Below are positions 43,548 to 51,779 of a DNA stretch of 64,000 nt, in pieces. The stretch comes from Spirosoma panaciterrae DSM 21099 (lineage in GTDB: Bacteria; Bacteroidota; Bacteroidia; Cytophagales; Spirosomataceae). The notes beneath the pieces were generated by a model that searched no databases, was not told the origin of the DNA, and was given only the letters and a program-made list of their open reading frames with translations. The stretch lies in NCBI RefSeq assembly GCF_000374025.1, contig NZ_KB893195.1, positions 62,001 through 126,000 of the forward strand, written 5' to 3'. Numbering within the stretch: the stretch's first letter is position 1; the number at the start of each line of letters is the position of its first letter. The translations under genes were made by a program, and so were the position numbers.

Positions 43548-44012
43548 ATGGATTATTTTTTAAGAATATTTTGTCAAAATGAAAATCGACTTCCTCCAGA
43601 AGAAATTATAGCCTTTGTTAAAGATGGATTCTTTTTTGAGAAAGAACCACTTTTTCTTATACATCAAGAAAATGCTACTGATTGGAAAATTGATATAATT
43701 TATGATTCCATTAAAAGCCCGGTAACTATTTCTACCTCAACGAATGATAAGGAGAGTCAGAAAGAGATAGATGAGATAGTTTTTATTTTGTCATTACCTA
43801 GCAAAAAAAAGACGAAGGAGATGATCCTACAAATAATTGGAGAAACAAAATTTGTATACACTTTAAAAATCAATCAAGCTGAGATTACAAATGACGGTTG
43901 GGAAATGTTAGATACGATTGAATCAATGTTAATGCGCTCTGGAGACGGAATTCTATTTAACTCTGATAATGAATTCTTTGATAGAAACTTAAAAAAGATT
44001 TATAAGCTTTGA
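43548..44012 (+). CDS. Small unknown protein, possible immunity partner of cargo 2
   Basis: A 154-residue protein without recognised family, 39 bp behind cargo protein 2 and very AT-rich like its C-terminus. It begins MDYFLRIFCQNENRLPPEEI and contains IDEIVFILSLPSKKKTKEM and KFVYTLKINQAEIT; mixed alpha/beta, acidic, no export signal. Position, size, acidity and base composition fit an immunity protein against the C-terminal domain of cargo 2. This is inference; no family match was seen. Confidence 0.65.
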   Translation: MDYFLRIFCQNENRLPPEEIIAFVKDGFFFEKEPLFLIHQENATDWKIDIIYDSIKSPVTISTSTNDKESQKEIDEIVFILSLPSKKKTKEMILQIIGETKFVYTLKINQAEITNDGWEMLDTIESMLMRSGDGILFNSDNEFFDRNLKKIYKL

Positions 44013-44037
44013 CATCTCTTAGGAGAAAACCTTACTC

Positions 44038-45795
44038 ATGCTAGCCCGCACTCGTCGCCCAAGTCAAATTGTTGCCCCGCAGACGCAGCCGTTTTTCTCC
44101 CGAAACGGCCAGGGAGGGTTCTTTGCGCCTATGGCACGAGCATTTGGTCAGTCGGTAAGTGGGCTTCAAACTGAACGAGATACGGGTAAACACGATACCA
44201 GGAAACAACAGGATGCCGGACTGGTTATCCAACGGCTACCAGCATTGGAAGCTGTGGGCCAGGCCGAACCGAGCGATAAACATGATCTGACCTCAGCAGC
44301 ACTCGCTGGCGATCCTATTCTTGAGCAGTGCTTCGATGGTAATCTTGTTGTAAAAACGCCCCATAAAGGTGATCATGTTACCAGACTTCAGAAAGCCCTG
44401 ATTCGCTTAGGATTTACGTTGCCGAAACATGGAGCCGATAGCAACTATGGGGATGAAACAACACAGGCTGTACGACAATTTCAGAAAGCGGCAGGTATGT
44501 CGAGTAGCGAATTGGATGGGCGGGTAGGAAAGAAAACAATCGGGCTGCTCGATCGAAGTTTGCGTAATGATGGAGTGGAACTAGATCCCGATAAAGCCGG
44601 TGATGATTTTAAGACAGAAGATGAGGCCCAGGCGTGTCAGGATAAGGAATGCAAAGGGAAGCCAACCCGTGAGAAATGTTCAGATGAGACAACCAAAGGC
44701 ATAAATAAAGCTGCTGGCGATGCGATTACGATCATTGATAAAGCGTTAAAACAACTTCCTCCTGACGAAGAGCATGTTGACCTGTTCAATCAGATTTTTC
44801 GCTTCAATGATCCTGGTACGGTAAAGGCTAAAGCCCAAAAAGTGCGGGAAATTTATGAAGCTATTAAAGCTCATCTTGGCAAGATTCAAAACGATCCGAA
44901 CCTCTATGAATGTGGCACTTGCTGCGACGGTGGGTGTCGTAGCCGAATCGCTTATCAGACAGGCGGCATTATTGTTTTCTGCCCGTCGGTGGTGGGCGAT
45001 ACCGAGTGCAAGCCCAAAAATGAGTGTAAACCCAAAAAAGATGAACCACCTAAAGAGAAACCTAAGAAAGACGACCCCAAACTGGTTATTCTGCATGAAG
45101 TGCATCATGTGGTAGTTCCGGGATCACGCGATAAAGCCTATAATTTTACACGCCTATTTACCCGACTCGATCATAACGAGGCTTTATTGAATGCGGCTTC
45201 GTTCCATGTATATGCTGCCTGGGTCGAAGATCCTCAAAACATCGGTGAACGCTCTGAACAACAGATTGGACAGAAAATAAAAGATACCAATTTGGTTAGT
45301 GATCCTACTCAAAAAGATAGAGTAGCGCAGGCACTGGCTCATCTGGAAATGTGGTTTGAATTGATTCCCTTCGACTTATCACAAACAATTGTGGGCGTGG
45401 AGAAAGCAAACCAAACTGGTCGATATGAGGGCGATGGGCCCGAGGTACGAATGAATTTTATTGGCTGGTGGTTTAACCTGACGCGACCTCCACGCAAACC
45501 AACTCAGGACGATATTCAGAAGCTTAAGGCTATTGAAGAGCGACTTAAGAAGATGGAGGATGTTTTTGGTAGTCCTTTCCTGATTTTACCTTCCGATGCG
45601 AGCAGTTTCTGGGAACGTGGTCCTGGATCTGGTATTGCAGTTAATGATGAACTATTGCAGTTGGATCTTAATCACATGATTACGGCGCTGCTTCAGGAAT
45701 TAGTGCATGCTACGCCCACTATTAGTGCCGATAGGGAAGCACTCTATGTCGGTATGATCAACGATCTGCGAAACTTGCGGAATTTGGCTCCTTAG
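44038..45795 (+). CDS. eCIS cargo-like protein with peptidoglycan-binding domain and HExxH motif
   Basis: A 585-residue protein. It starts with the leader RRPSQ...QPFFSRNGQGGFFAPM. A PG_binding_1 module lies at residues about 105-180 (HKGDHVTRLQKALIRLGFTL, YGDETTQAVRQFQKAAG, LDGRVGKKTIGLLD). A cysteine-rich part follows (EACQDKECKGKP near 198; YECGTCCDGGC near 292; ECKPKNECKPKK near 322), then LVILHEVHHVVVPGS with HEVHH at 353-357, a zinc metallopeptidase-type motif, and a helical C-terminus. Such proteins occur beside eCIS-core genes; it could be an effector that cuts a target or helps passage through cell walls. No DUF4157 core is seen. Confidence 0.72.
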   Translation: MLARTRRPSQIVAPQTQPFFSRNGQGGFFAPMARAFGQSVSGLQTERDTGKHDTRKQQDAGLVIQRLPALEAVGQAEPSDKHDLTSAALAGDPILEQCFDGNLVVKTPHKGDHVTRLQKALIRLGFTLPKHGADSNYGDETTQAVRQFQKAAGMSSSELDGRVGKKTIGLLDRSLRNDGVELDPDKAGDDFKTEDEAQACQDKECKGKPTREKCSDETTKGINKAAGDAITIIDKALKQLPPDEEHVDLFNQIFRFNDPGTVKAKAQKVREIYEAIKAHLGKIQNDPNLYECGTCCDGGCRSRIAYQTGGIIVFCPSVVGDTECKPKNECKPKKDEPPKEKPKKDDPKLVILHEVHHVVVPGSRDKAYNFTRLFTRLDHNEALLNAASFHVYAAWVEDPQNIGERSEQQIGQKIKDTNLVSDPTQKDRVAQALAHLEMWFELIPFDLSQTIVGVEKANQTGRYEGDGPEVRMNFIGWWFNLTRPPRKPTQDDIQKLKAIEERLKKMEDVFGSPFLILPSDASSFWERGPGSGIAVNDELLQLDLNHMITALLQELVHATPTISADREALYVGMINDLRNLRNLAP

Positions 45796-45827
45796 TCAAT
45801 AAAATAGACTTCAAAATTCATATCTAT

Positions 45828-47417
45828 ATGAGCCTATTCAAGTGGTTAAACCAATCTATACGCAGGCGAAAAGCCGTCGAAAGTGAGCCCGAGGATGAGC
45901 CAGTAGAGTCGGACAATGAAAGCACTAGCGAAGAGCCACAAGTGACAACTGATGATGTTGGCCCTAAGCGAAAAAGATCAGTACCAGATAGTACTCCTTC
46001 ACCCCTCCCAGAATCGTCATCCTCAGTAGCTATGAATCCAACTCCCTATTCCCCTGCTAGCCATAAACCTGGAACCTCGGCTCTGGAGAAGGCCGTCGAA
46101 TACTTTCATAAAGTGGTTCAGCTACGGCTCAATTACAGTATTCGTCCACATGTAAACCACGAGCCTCTTCCCGAATTCTCTGTGCCTAACGATGGGTCCG
46201 AATTTGCGAAATTTTTGCTAAAACAAAAGCTAGAGAGAAATGAGTTAATTGTACTGATGACTGCGCTTCTTCCGCATATAGACCCTGGTTTTTATTGGCG
46301 GCTCATTGCAGAATATTTTCCTAACGGAGGTGAATTTCCTGAATTTGGTGGCGTAAAAGGCACAAACCATCGGGGTATTTTACCTACTGGCGAAACCGCT
46401 TTGTTTATTGCAGCAGGCAACGAAATGCAACAGCGGTTTGACGTACAAAAAATTCTTTCGGGCGATCATTTTATGGTTCGAGATCGGATTGTTTGGCTGG
46501 ATGATGCACCCGCTGGTGATCCGGCCATCAGTGGAAGATTGTTGATGGCCACGGAGCAGGTCAGCTTGTTTACACTCGGTTACGAGCCATCGCCACAGTT
46601 TAGTACCCAGTTTCCTGCTCAGCGAATTGACACAAATTTGACTTGGGATGATCTGATTCTGCCGGGAAATGTAAAACAGCAGCTTGACGAGATTCAGACC
46701 TGGGTGGAGCAGGAAGAGAATTTGCGAAATGCCTGGGGAATGCATAAACGGATGAAACCGGGTTACCGGGTACTCTTTTACGGACCTCCTGGTACAGGAA
46801 AAACCTTAACGGCTTCTTTATTGGGCAGACATGCAAAAAAGAATGGCGAACAGTTTGAGCGGGAAGTGTATAAAGTGGACCTGTCGATGGTAGTTTCCAA
46901 GTATATTGGTGAAACTGAGAAAAACTTAGCCAACCTATTTGCCCGCGCTGAAAACAAAAAATGGATTTTATTTTTTGATGAAGCAGATGCTCTTTTCGGT
47001 AAACGTACTGATGTTCGTGATGCTCATGATAAGTATGCCAACCAAGAGGTTTCTTATCTATTGCAACGTATTGAAGAGTATAATGGTTTGATCATACTTG
47101 CTTCTAACATGAAGAGCAACATGGACGAAGCTTTTCTGCGCCGATTTAATACGATCATAAAATTCCCACCACCCGACGAGATTGAACGATTACAGATTTG
47201 GAAGAATGCATTCCCTACACAAATAGCACTACGTGATAGTGATACTTTTTTTAATAAAGCTGCCAAGTACAATTTGACAGGAGGGAACATTATTAACATA
47301 GTGCACTATGTATGTCTAAAAATAGCTTCTGCGAAAACGGATTTTCTGGAAACTGATGCGTTATTAGAAGGTATAAAACGGGAATATGCTAAAGAAGGAA
47401 AAATTTTTCAAATGTAA
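45828..47417 (+). CDS. eCIS AAA+ ATPase (Afp15/Pvc15-like)
   Basis: A 529-residue AAA+ protein, the conserved ATPase of eCIS, thought to help assembly or cargo loading. The first 90 residues are acidic and Ser/Pro-rich, probably disordered. The ATPase core has Walker A YGPPGTGKTLTA near residue 318, KYIGETEKNLANLFARAE near 356-373, Walker B ILFFDEADALFGKRTD near 378-393, and the arginine-finger region LRRFNTIIKFPPPD near 437. It is the last gene of the operon, as in many Bacteroidetes eCIS clusters, and follows the cargo genes by 32 bp. Confidence 0.93.
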   Translation: MSLFKWLNQSIRRRKAVESEPEDEPVESDNESTSEEPQVTTDDVGPKRKRSVPDSTPSPLPESSSSVAMNPTPYSPASHKPGTSALEKAVEYFHKVVQLRLNYSIRPHVNHEPLPEFSVPNDGSEFAKFLLKQKLERNELIVLMTALLPHIDPGFYWRLIAEYFPNGGEFPEFGGVKGTNHRGILPTGETALFIAAGNEMQQRFDVQKILSGDHFMVRDRIVWLDDAPAGDPAISGRLLMATEQVSLFTLGYEPSPQFSTQFPAQRIDTNLTWDDLILPGNVKQQLDEIQTWVEQEENLRNAWGMHKRMKPGYRVLFYGPPGTGKTLTASLLGRHAKKNGEQFEREVYKVDLSMVVSKYIGETEKNLANLFARAENKKWILFFDEADALFGKRTDVRDAHDKYANQEVSYLLQRIEEYNGLIILASNMKSNMDEAFLRRFNTIIKFPPPDEIERLQIWKNAFPTQIALRDSDTFFNKAAKYNLTGGNIINIVHYVCLKIASAKTDFLETDALLEGIKREYAKEGKIFQM

Positions 47418-47848
47418 CATATGTTACTGATTGGATTGGGCAGGTGGTAAAATTACCTAAATACGGCTTCATATTGCATATTTCTATTCCTGACTTTCTT
47501 TTACGATAAACTTAAGTGTCACTTGCGTTGATGAATCTGATGAGATTCGAGCCGGCGTTGCGGTCAAGTAGTTCAATTATACATGTTGCTCCAGCGCCCG
47601 AGTGTATCTTCTGACTATGTCATGTTAATAGTGACATTTTTTTGATGGAAGTGCTCTAGTGTAATACTTCCATGAGCAATATAGCGTATATTATTCAGAC
47701 TCGTCAAGTGTCTTGTACTGATTTTGAACGGGCGTTTTCTGAACGTTGATCGGGTAGGAAGGAAACATGATTCATCCCGAATTTTGTCGGGATGTTAAAA
47801 AAGAACCTCCTTTCTTAGTTTTGAGCATCACCACAACGCCAAAACCAG
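47418..47848. other. Gap behind the eCIS operon
   Basis: No gene seen in 431 bp. It contains a terminator-like hairpin (47617-47644) and a second hairpin CATCCCGA/TCGGGATG at 47773-47794, which could be at the start of the transposase remnant. No copy of the tRNA-Leu 3' end was found. Confidence 0.5.
47617..47644 (+). terminator. Weak rho-independent terminator
   Basis: ATGTCA (47617-47622) pairs with TGACAT (47632-47637) and is followed by a run of T. The stem is short (6 bp), so efficiency is uncertain. Confidence 0.4.
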
Positions 47849-48548
47849 ATGAGAGGCCTTTTTATGTCCAGGACATGTCAGCATAATACGGCTTTTCACG
47901 CTCTAAAATCAACTAGTGCCGCCTTTTTAGAGGCCAAGGTCCAGCACTATCTCCGCCCCCTGGAAGACAAACTTCTGGAGCAGATTGATAAACGGCTGGT
48001 AGCTACCTTCTCAACCCTATTTAAAACCATCCTCCTATTTCGTAACACCAAGATGGGCTTGCTGCTTAGTGAGTTAGGTGGATACATTGCTGGCCATGCG
48101 CATGCCCCAGCGGGCACTAAACGCATCAGCAACCTCTTACGATACCCAAAATGGTCGGCCTCCTTAGTGGACGAGTTCTTCTTTGCCAGGGCAAAACAAC
48201 GCATTGATCAACTAAGGGAGGTGGGCAAACGCCCGCTGCTGTTATGGGATGATAGCCGGTTGGAGAAGCCCGAGATCGGATCGCCGAAGCGGTTGGTTTG
48301 TGGAAGGCCTCTGTTCGGTTGAAAGCAGTAAAGGCAAGCGGCTGACCAAGATCAAGAAAGGCTTTTTTAAGCCCCCTTCGGCTCGCATCTGCGTACCAGG
48401 CTTTCAGTGGACGGGCGTACTCGTGTCGGCGCTAGGTGAGGTACCCAGTGTGGTGCAGATGAGTTGGTGGGGCACCCGGAGCAAATTGGCCCCCGAACAG
48501 GCAATCGGCACCGTAATATTGCGGTGCCGATCTACAGACTTCGTTTAG
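47849..48548 (+). pseudogene. Degenerate transposase (DDE type), frameshifted and truncated
   Basis: Two overlapping frames read as one transposase. 47849-48280 gives KRISNLLRYPKWSASLVDEFFF and PLLLWDDSRLEKPE, the latter with the first catalytic-type Asp. The frame then shifts, and the continuation is in the frame ending at 48548: WFVEGLCSVESSKGKRLTKIKKG, ARICVPGFQWTGVL and VPSVVQMSWWGTRS. The C-terminal half with the other catalytic acidic residues is missing. I cannot name the IS family with confidence. It marks the right edge of the island. Confidence 0.7.
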
Positions 48549-48754
48549 CCATCGCCAATGCGTTGATGGTCGCTTTTGCCATCACTCAAAATTCGGTATG
48601 ACTCATGTTTTGACCTTGATCCGATATATTCAGGGTCCAATGGTATTCACTTACTCTAATAGGCGCTAGCTATTAAAGTAGATTCAGCCCATTCCTCGTT
48701 TTTTTAAATCAGCTATTCCTCGTTCAATCCTATACGACCCGTATCGCCAAATAA

Positions 48755-49738
48755 ATGCTTATGAAAACCCTGTACGTCCTGATAGTCCTGTTAGCCATCA
48801 ATAGCCTGGCAACTGCTCAGTCACCTCAAAAAAGTAAAACGAAAATCATTCGAACCTTAATTGTTGACGGGCAGAACAACCATGAACAATGGCCTAAAAT
48901 TACGTTTATGATAAAACGCTACTTCGAAGAAACAGGCAAGTTTTCTGTCGACGTGAAGCGAACCTATTATACCTGGAACGGAGCTGATTTGATCGATAAA
49001 TACAAGATCCCGGGAGTTCAGACTACAAAAGCTTTATCCAAAGCCAAAGCCGATTCCAGCTTTCACCCCGACTTCTCGAAGTACGATCTCGTTGTCTGCA
49101 ATTTTGGTTGGAATGCCGCTCCCTGGTCTGACGAAACGCAGGCCGATTTCGAAAAATTTATCAAAAAGGGGGGCGGTCTGGTAGTGGTTCATGCGGCCGA
49201 TAATTCCTTTCCGCTGTGGCCTGCCTATAATAAAATGATTGGCCTGGGAGGCTGGGGAGACCGTACAGAGAAAGATGGCCCGTATGTATACTATGACAAC
49301 GATGGAAAGCTGATTAAAGACCCTCAGCCAGGTCGGGCAGGCTCACATGGGGCTCAACAAGAGTTTCTGATAACCGTCCGCGATCCAAATCATCCAATTA
49401 CGAAAGGGATGCCCCTGACCTGGATGCATACCAAAGATGAGATGTACGATCGGTTGCGTGGCCCTGCCGAGAATATGACCGTACTCGCCACTGCTTTTTC
49501 CTCCAAGGAGAACAGAGGCACCGATCGCAACGAACCTATGCTGATGACCATCAACTATGGGAAAGGTCGTATTTTCCACACCCCATTAGGCCATGTCGAT
49601 TATTCGGTTGAATGCGTCGGGTTTATCACCGCTTTACAACGAGGTGCTCAGTGGGCCGCTACCGGCAACGTTGATATTCCTATTCCTTCCGATTTTCCAA
49701 CATCAAATTCGATCAGCAAACGAAATTTTACGGAGTAG
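48755..49738 (+). CDS. ThuA-like domain protein, secreted
   Basis: A 327-residue protein with a signal peptide (LYVLIVLLAINSLATA, cleavage near residue 22). The ThuA family (trehalose-utilisation-like, class I glutamine amidotransferase fold) is shown by RTLIVDGQNNHEQWP near 34-48, YDLVVCNFGW near 110, FIKKGGGLVVVHAADNSFPLW near 131-151, HGAQQEFLITV and GRIFHTPLGH near 283-292. Family members in Bacteroidetes are usually linked to sugar or glycan use; the reaction is not firmly known. ATG 48755 and 48761 are both possible starts. A transposase remnant precedes it. Confidence 0.88.
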   Translation: MLMKTLYVLIVLLAINSLATAQSPQKSKTKIIRTLIVDGQNNHEQWPKITFMIKRYFEETGKFSVDVKRTYYTWNGADLIDKYKIPGVQTTKALSKAKADSSFHPDFSKYDLVVCNFGWNAAPWSDETQADFEKFIKKGGGLVVVHAADNSFPLWPAYNKMIGLGGWGDRTEKDGPYVYYDNDGKLIKDPQPGRAGSHGAQQEFLITVRDPNHPITKGMPLTWMHTKDEMYDRLRGPAENMTVLATAFSSKENRGTDRNEPMLMTINYGKGRIFHTPLGHVDYSVECVGFITALQRGAQWAATGNVDIPIPSDFPTSNSISKRNFTE

Positions 49739-50101
49739 AGCCTACAAGCCGACACTACACCCATCTTGCCCGGTTATCCCATGATACAGGCGATCGAAGA
49801 AGGGTATATTATCTAGGGACTTTCAGGGAATTGAGCCCCAATCCATGAGTTACTTTATTGAAAATTTTACAAATTACTAGTATATCTATTTTCAAAGTAG
49901 CTCCTTATCTCTGATTAAGACACATTAAAAAGCTTGTATGTTGTTTAGCTTTTTAAAATATCCTTTAAACAAAGGAAAATAATTTTGTTTCTTATATACT
50001 TATGGTATTAATATTGTTTACCAATAAGTAAGTAGTATAGCAGGCAGTTTACATATATGGTCTTTAACTGTCTTTAAGTGTCTACTTTACACCTTGCAAT
50101 T

Positions 50102-50133
50102 AAACAGGCCACACTACTTAGTATGGCCTGTTT
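50102..50133. terminator. Terminator-like hairpin
   Basis: AAACAGGCCA (50102-50111) and TGGCCTGTTT (50124-50133) form a perfect 10-bp stem with a 12-base loop and a T-rich 3' side. Confidence 0.55.
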
Positions 50134-50322
50134 CTCTATCTATCTGTTCCTGCTGATGCGACGACTTCAAGCCCGCAAAGCTGATAATCCAATTCGTTTG
50201 GGGAGTATAGCTGATTATCTACCGGGTTTAGCTTAAGCCATGATCTTCCAGCTCATTACAGTGTCAGATCTACGACATGCCCAGACATTTAGAAACGCAT
50301 ACAGACTAGTGCGCACTAAACA

Positions 50323-50353
50323 ATAAAGCCCAGCTACCGAAGCCAGGCTTTAT
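50323..50353. terminator. Terminator-like hairpin
   Basis: ATAAAGCC (50323-50330) pairs with GGCTTTAT (50346-50353). It could end the minus-strand LytTR transcript that reads toward it. Confidence 0.45.
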
Positions 50354-50531
50354 GCTTATGGGTTAGTACTGGAGAAAGTGAGCTATGGAGACGAACAAAT
50401 CCTCCAAAAGTCACAGCTAATAAAAATCATTTTTAATACGAGCTGTTAACCGTTTGCGTCTCGCTGTACTAACCAGTAAAAACTAACCTCACTGTTCACA
50501 GGACGCTTAGTCCTAAATGACTCTTCCTTGG

Positions 50532-50873
50532 CTACGACTTAGCCACAGTTGAAGCAGCTAATGTTGGTCTTAGTCGACGAATTTGCCGACGGGATACGGT
50601 TAGTTGCCGTTCACGGGAAAGTTCTACAAATGGATTCGATTCGTAGCGAATTCGGTATGTAACAATGTGAGATGGATTGACCAGCATCCCTTTATGAATT
50701 CTGAGGAAAGATGGCAGACGTTCCTCAAACCGTTTTAGCGTAATGGCTACCAGCATAGGTTTTTGCCCCATCAGGTGAACCATGGTATAATTGCCCATCG
50801 CTTCCAGGTATTCAATGGTCTGAACAGGGATCGAGCGTTTGGAGGTAAAGTGAGGAAGAAGTAGCGTGTCCAT
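50532..50873 (-). CDS. Stand-alone LytTR DNA-binding regulator
   Basis: A 113-residue protein consisting almost only of a LytTR DNA-binding domain: IEYLEAMGNYTMVHLMGQK near residues 20-38, ITLKRFEERLPSFLRIHKGMLVNPSHI near 44-70, ELSRERQLTVSRRQIRRL near 84-101. Typical LytTR response regulators carry a receiver domain in front; here none is present, so signal input must come from elsewhere or expression level sets activity. A clear promoter (TACCTTTG with -33 TTTG at 18 bp) is 42 bp upstream on the minus strand. Target genes are unknown. Confidence 0.88.
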   Translation of the reverse strand: MDTLLLPHFTSKRSIPVQTIEYLEAMGNYTMVHLMGQKPMLVAITLKRFEERLPSFLRIHKGMLVNPSHIVTYRIRYESNPFVELSRERQLTVSRRQIRRLRPTLAASTVAKS

Positions 50874-50914
50874 TAGTAAGGGGGTGTTTAAATTCTTTGT
50901 CGTTGTTTCATGAA

Positions 50915-50944
50915 CAAAGGTAAACGCCCCCTACACCAGCCAAA
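50915..50944 (-). promoter_or_regulatory. Promoter for the LytTR gene
   Basis: On the minus strand, TTTG (50944-50941), 18 bp, then TACCTTTG (50922-50915), matching the Bacteroidetes consensus and pointing to the gene starting at 50873. Confidence 0.6.
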
Positions 50945-51085
50945 TACCAGGATGAATGAACTGGTAAAAACAGCCGCTGAACTGTAAAAAAGTGCTACTT
51001 AACGCTTTTTCTTTGGTAGTTCATAATACCGAAGGGTTGAGCATTAACGAATCCCAGCTACTTCGATTTACCCATAAGGAGCGTA

Positions 51086-51355
51086 TTAGCCGCCGATATG
51101 CGCACCTCGTAATTTGTACAAGCCTCCTCCGATCAGTCCGTTAGCCAGGTCAATCCCTTTGTAAAGACCAGTACTTTTCACAAATCCATTTCCGATAAAT
51201 CCATCGGCCAGGCCATTTCGACTGGTCCCTCCCTCAATCACTAATGTTTTATGGGCCTTGTTGCGTCGATTACTAATCAATTTATAAATACCGAAACCAG
51301 CCAGCAACGATGCTCCTACGGCAAGACCAACCAGAGTGGTTACTTTTCTATCCAT
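51086..51355 (-). CDS. Small single-pass membrane protein
   Basis: An 89-residue protein, taking ATG at 51355 (MDRKVTTLVGLAVGASLLAG); the frame is open to 51424, but the extra 23 residues are not hydrophobic and give no better start. One transmembrane helix at residues about 6-24, followed by a basic stop-transfer part (KLISNRRNKAHK) and a Gly-rich polar tail (GLADGFIGNGFVKSTGL, DLANGLIGGGLYKLRG) with repeated GL.xG units. Function unknown; no family recognised. Confidence 0.55.
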   Translation of the reverse strand: MDRKVTTLVGLAVGASLLAGFGIYKLISNRRNKAHKTLVIEGGTSRNGLADGFIGNGFVKSTGLYKGIDLANGLIGGGLYKLRGAHIGG

Positions 51356-51523
51356 GATATTTAAAGGTTGTTTATGGAGATAACTGCCGTGATGCCAAAT
51401 AGTTTTGTCAATTTTGGGCATCATGACGTTATCAAGCTAAACTTTTTTATTTTTTTTTAGTTAACGTCAATCCAAACGCTACGAACCAACGTACATAGGC
51501 TATAAACTCATCAATTAGTTGCA

Positions 51524-51558
51524 AAAAACGCCCGACCACTATTGAGTCGGGTGTTTTT
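51524..51558. terminator. Bidirectional terminator
   Basis: AAAAACGCCCGAC (51524-51536) pairs with GTCGGGTGTTTTT (51546-51558) over 13 bp with one G.T and a 9-base loop. It has A-run and T-run on the two sides. Confidence 0.7.
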
Positions 51559-51620
51559 GTACGTACGCAAACAATTTTCTTTTACAATTCGTAGCATCAA
51601 CTCTGACAAGACGTAACAAC

Positions 51621-51656
51621 AAAAAGCCTGATTCAGCACTTGCTGTCAGGCTTTTT
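51621..51656. terminator. Bidirectional terminator
   Basis: AAAAAGCCTGA (51621-51631) pairs with TCAGGCTTTTT (51646-51656), with an inner CAGC/GCTG stem in the loop. It is suited to stop the minus-strand LytTR gene ending at 51780. Confidence 0.7.
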
Positions 51657-51779
51657 TAGGGCTAATAGTATCAAAAGTGAGTTTAATACAGCCAATCGTC
51701 CGGTGCAGAGTCAGCCCCGACCAATCATCGAAGAAGATACAACCCAATTTAAAGTATATCGGCTGCTTCTACCCCTGAA

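Larger units (their letters stand above)
49739..50531. other. 793-bp gap without a supported gene
   Basis: Very AT-rich between about 49.86 and 50.10 kb. Two terminator-like hairpins are present (50102-50133 and 50323-50353). A 36-codon ORF within it (from about 50123) has no support. A small RNA ending at one of the hairpins is possible but not shown. Confidence 0.4.
51356..51779. other. Gap with two strong hairpins
   Basis: No gene seen in 424 bp. It contains a run of T residues near 51443-51460 and two bidirectional terminators (next entries). If each has its own transcript, a small RNA between 51560 and 51620 or beyond is possible. Confidence 0.4.

Noticed and set aside
47418-48760. Possible right attachment site (copy of the tRNA-Leu 3' end)
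   Set aside because: Scanned by eye for the T-arm sequence GGAGTTCGAGTCTCC and the acceptor end; only a chance GATTCGAG near 47541 was found.
50123-50234. 36-codon ORF starting in the hairpin
   Set aside because: Starts inside a terminator-like stem; no supporting feature.
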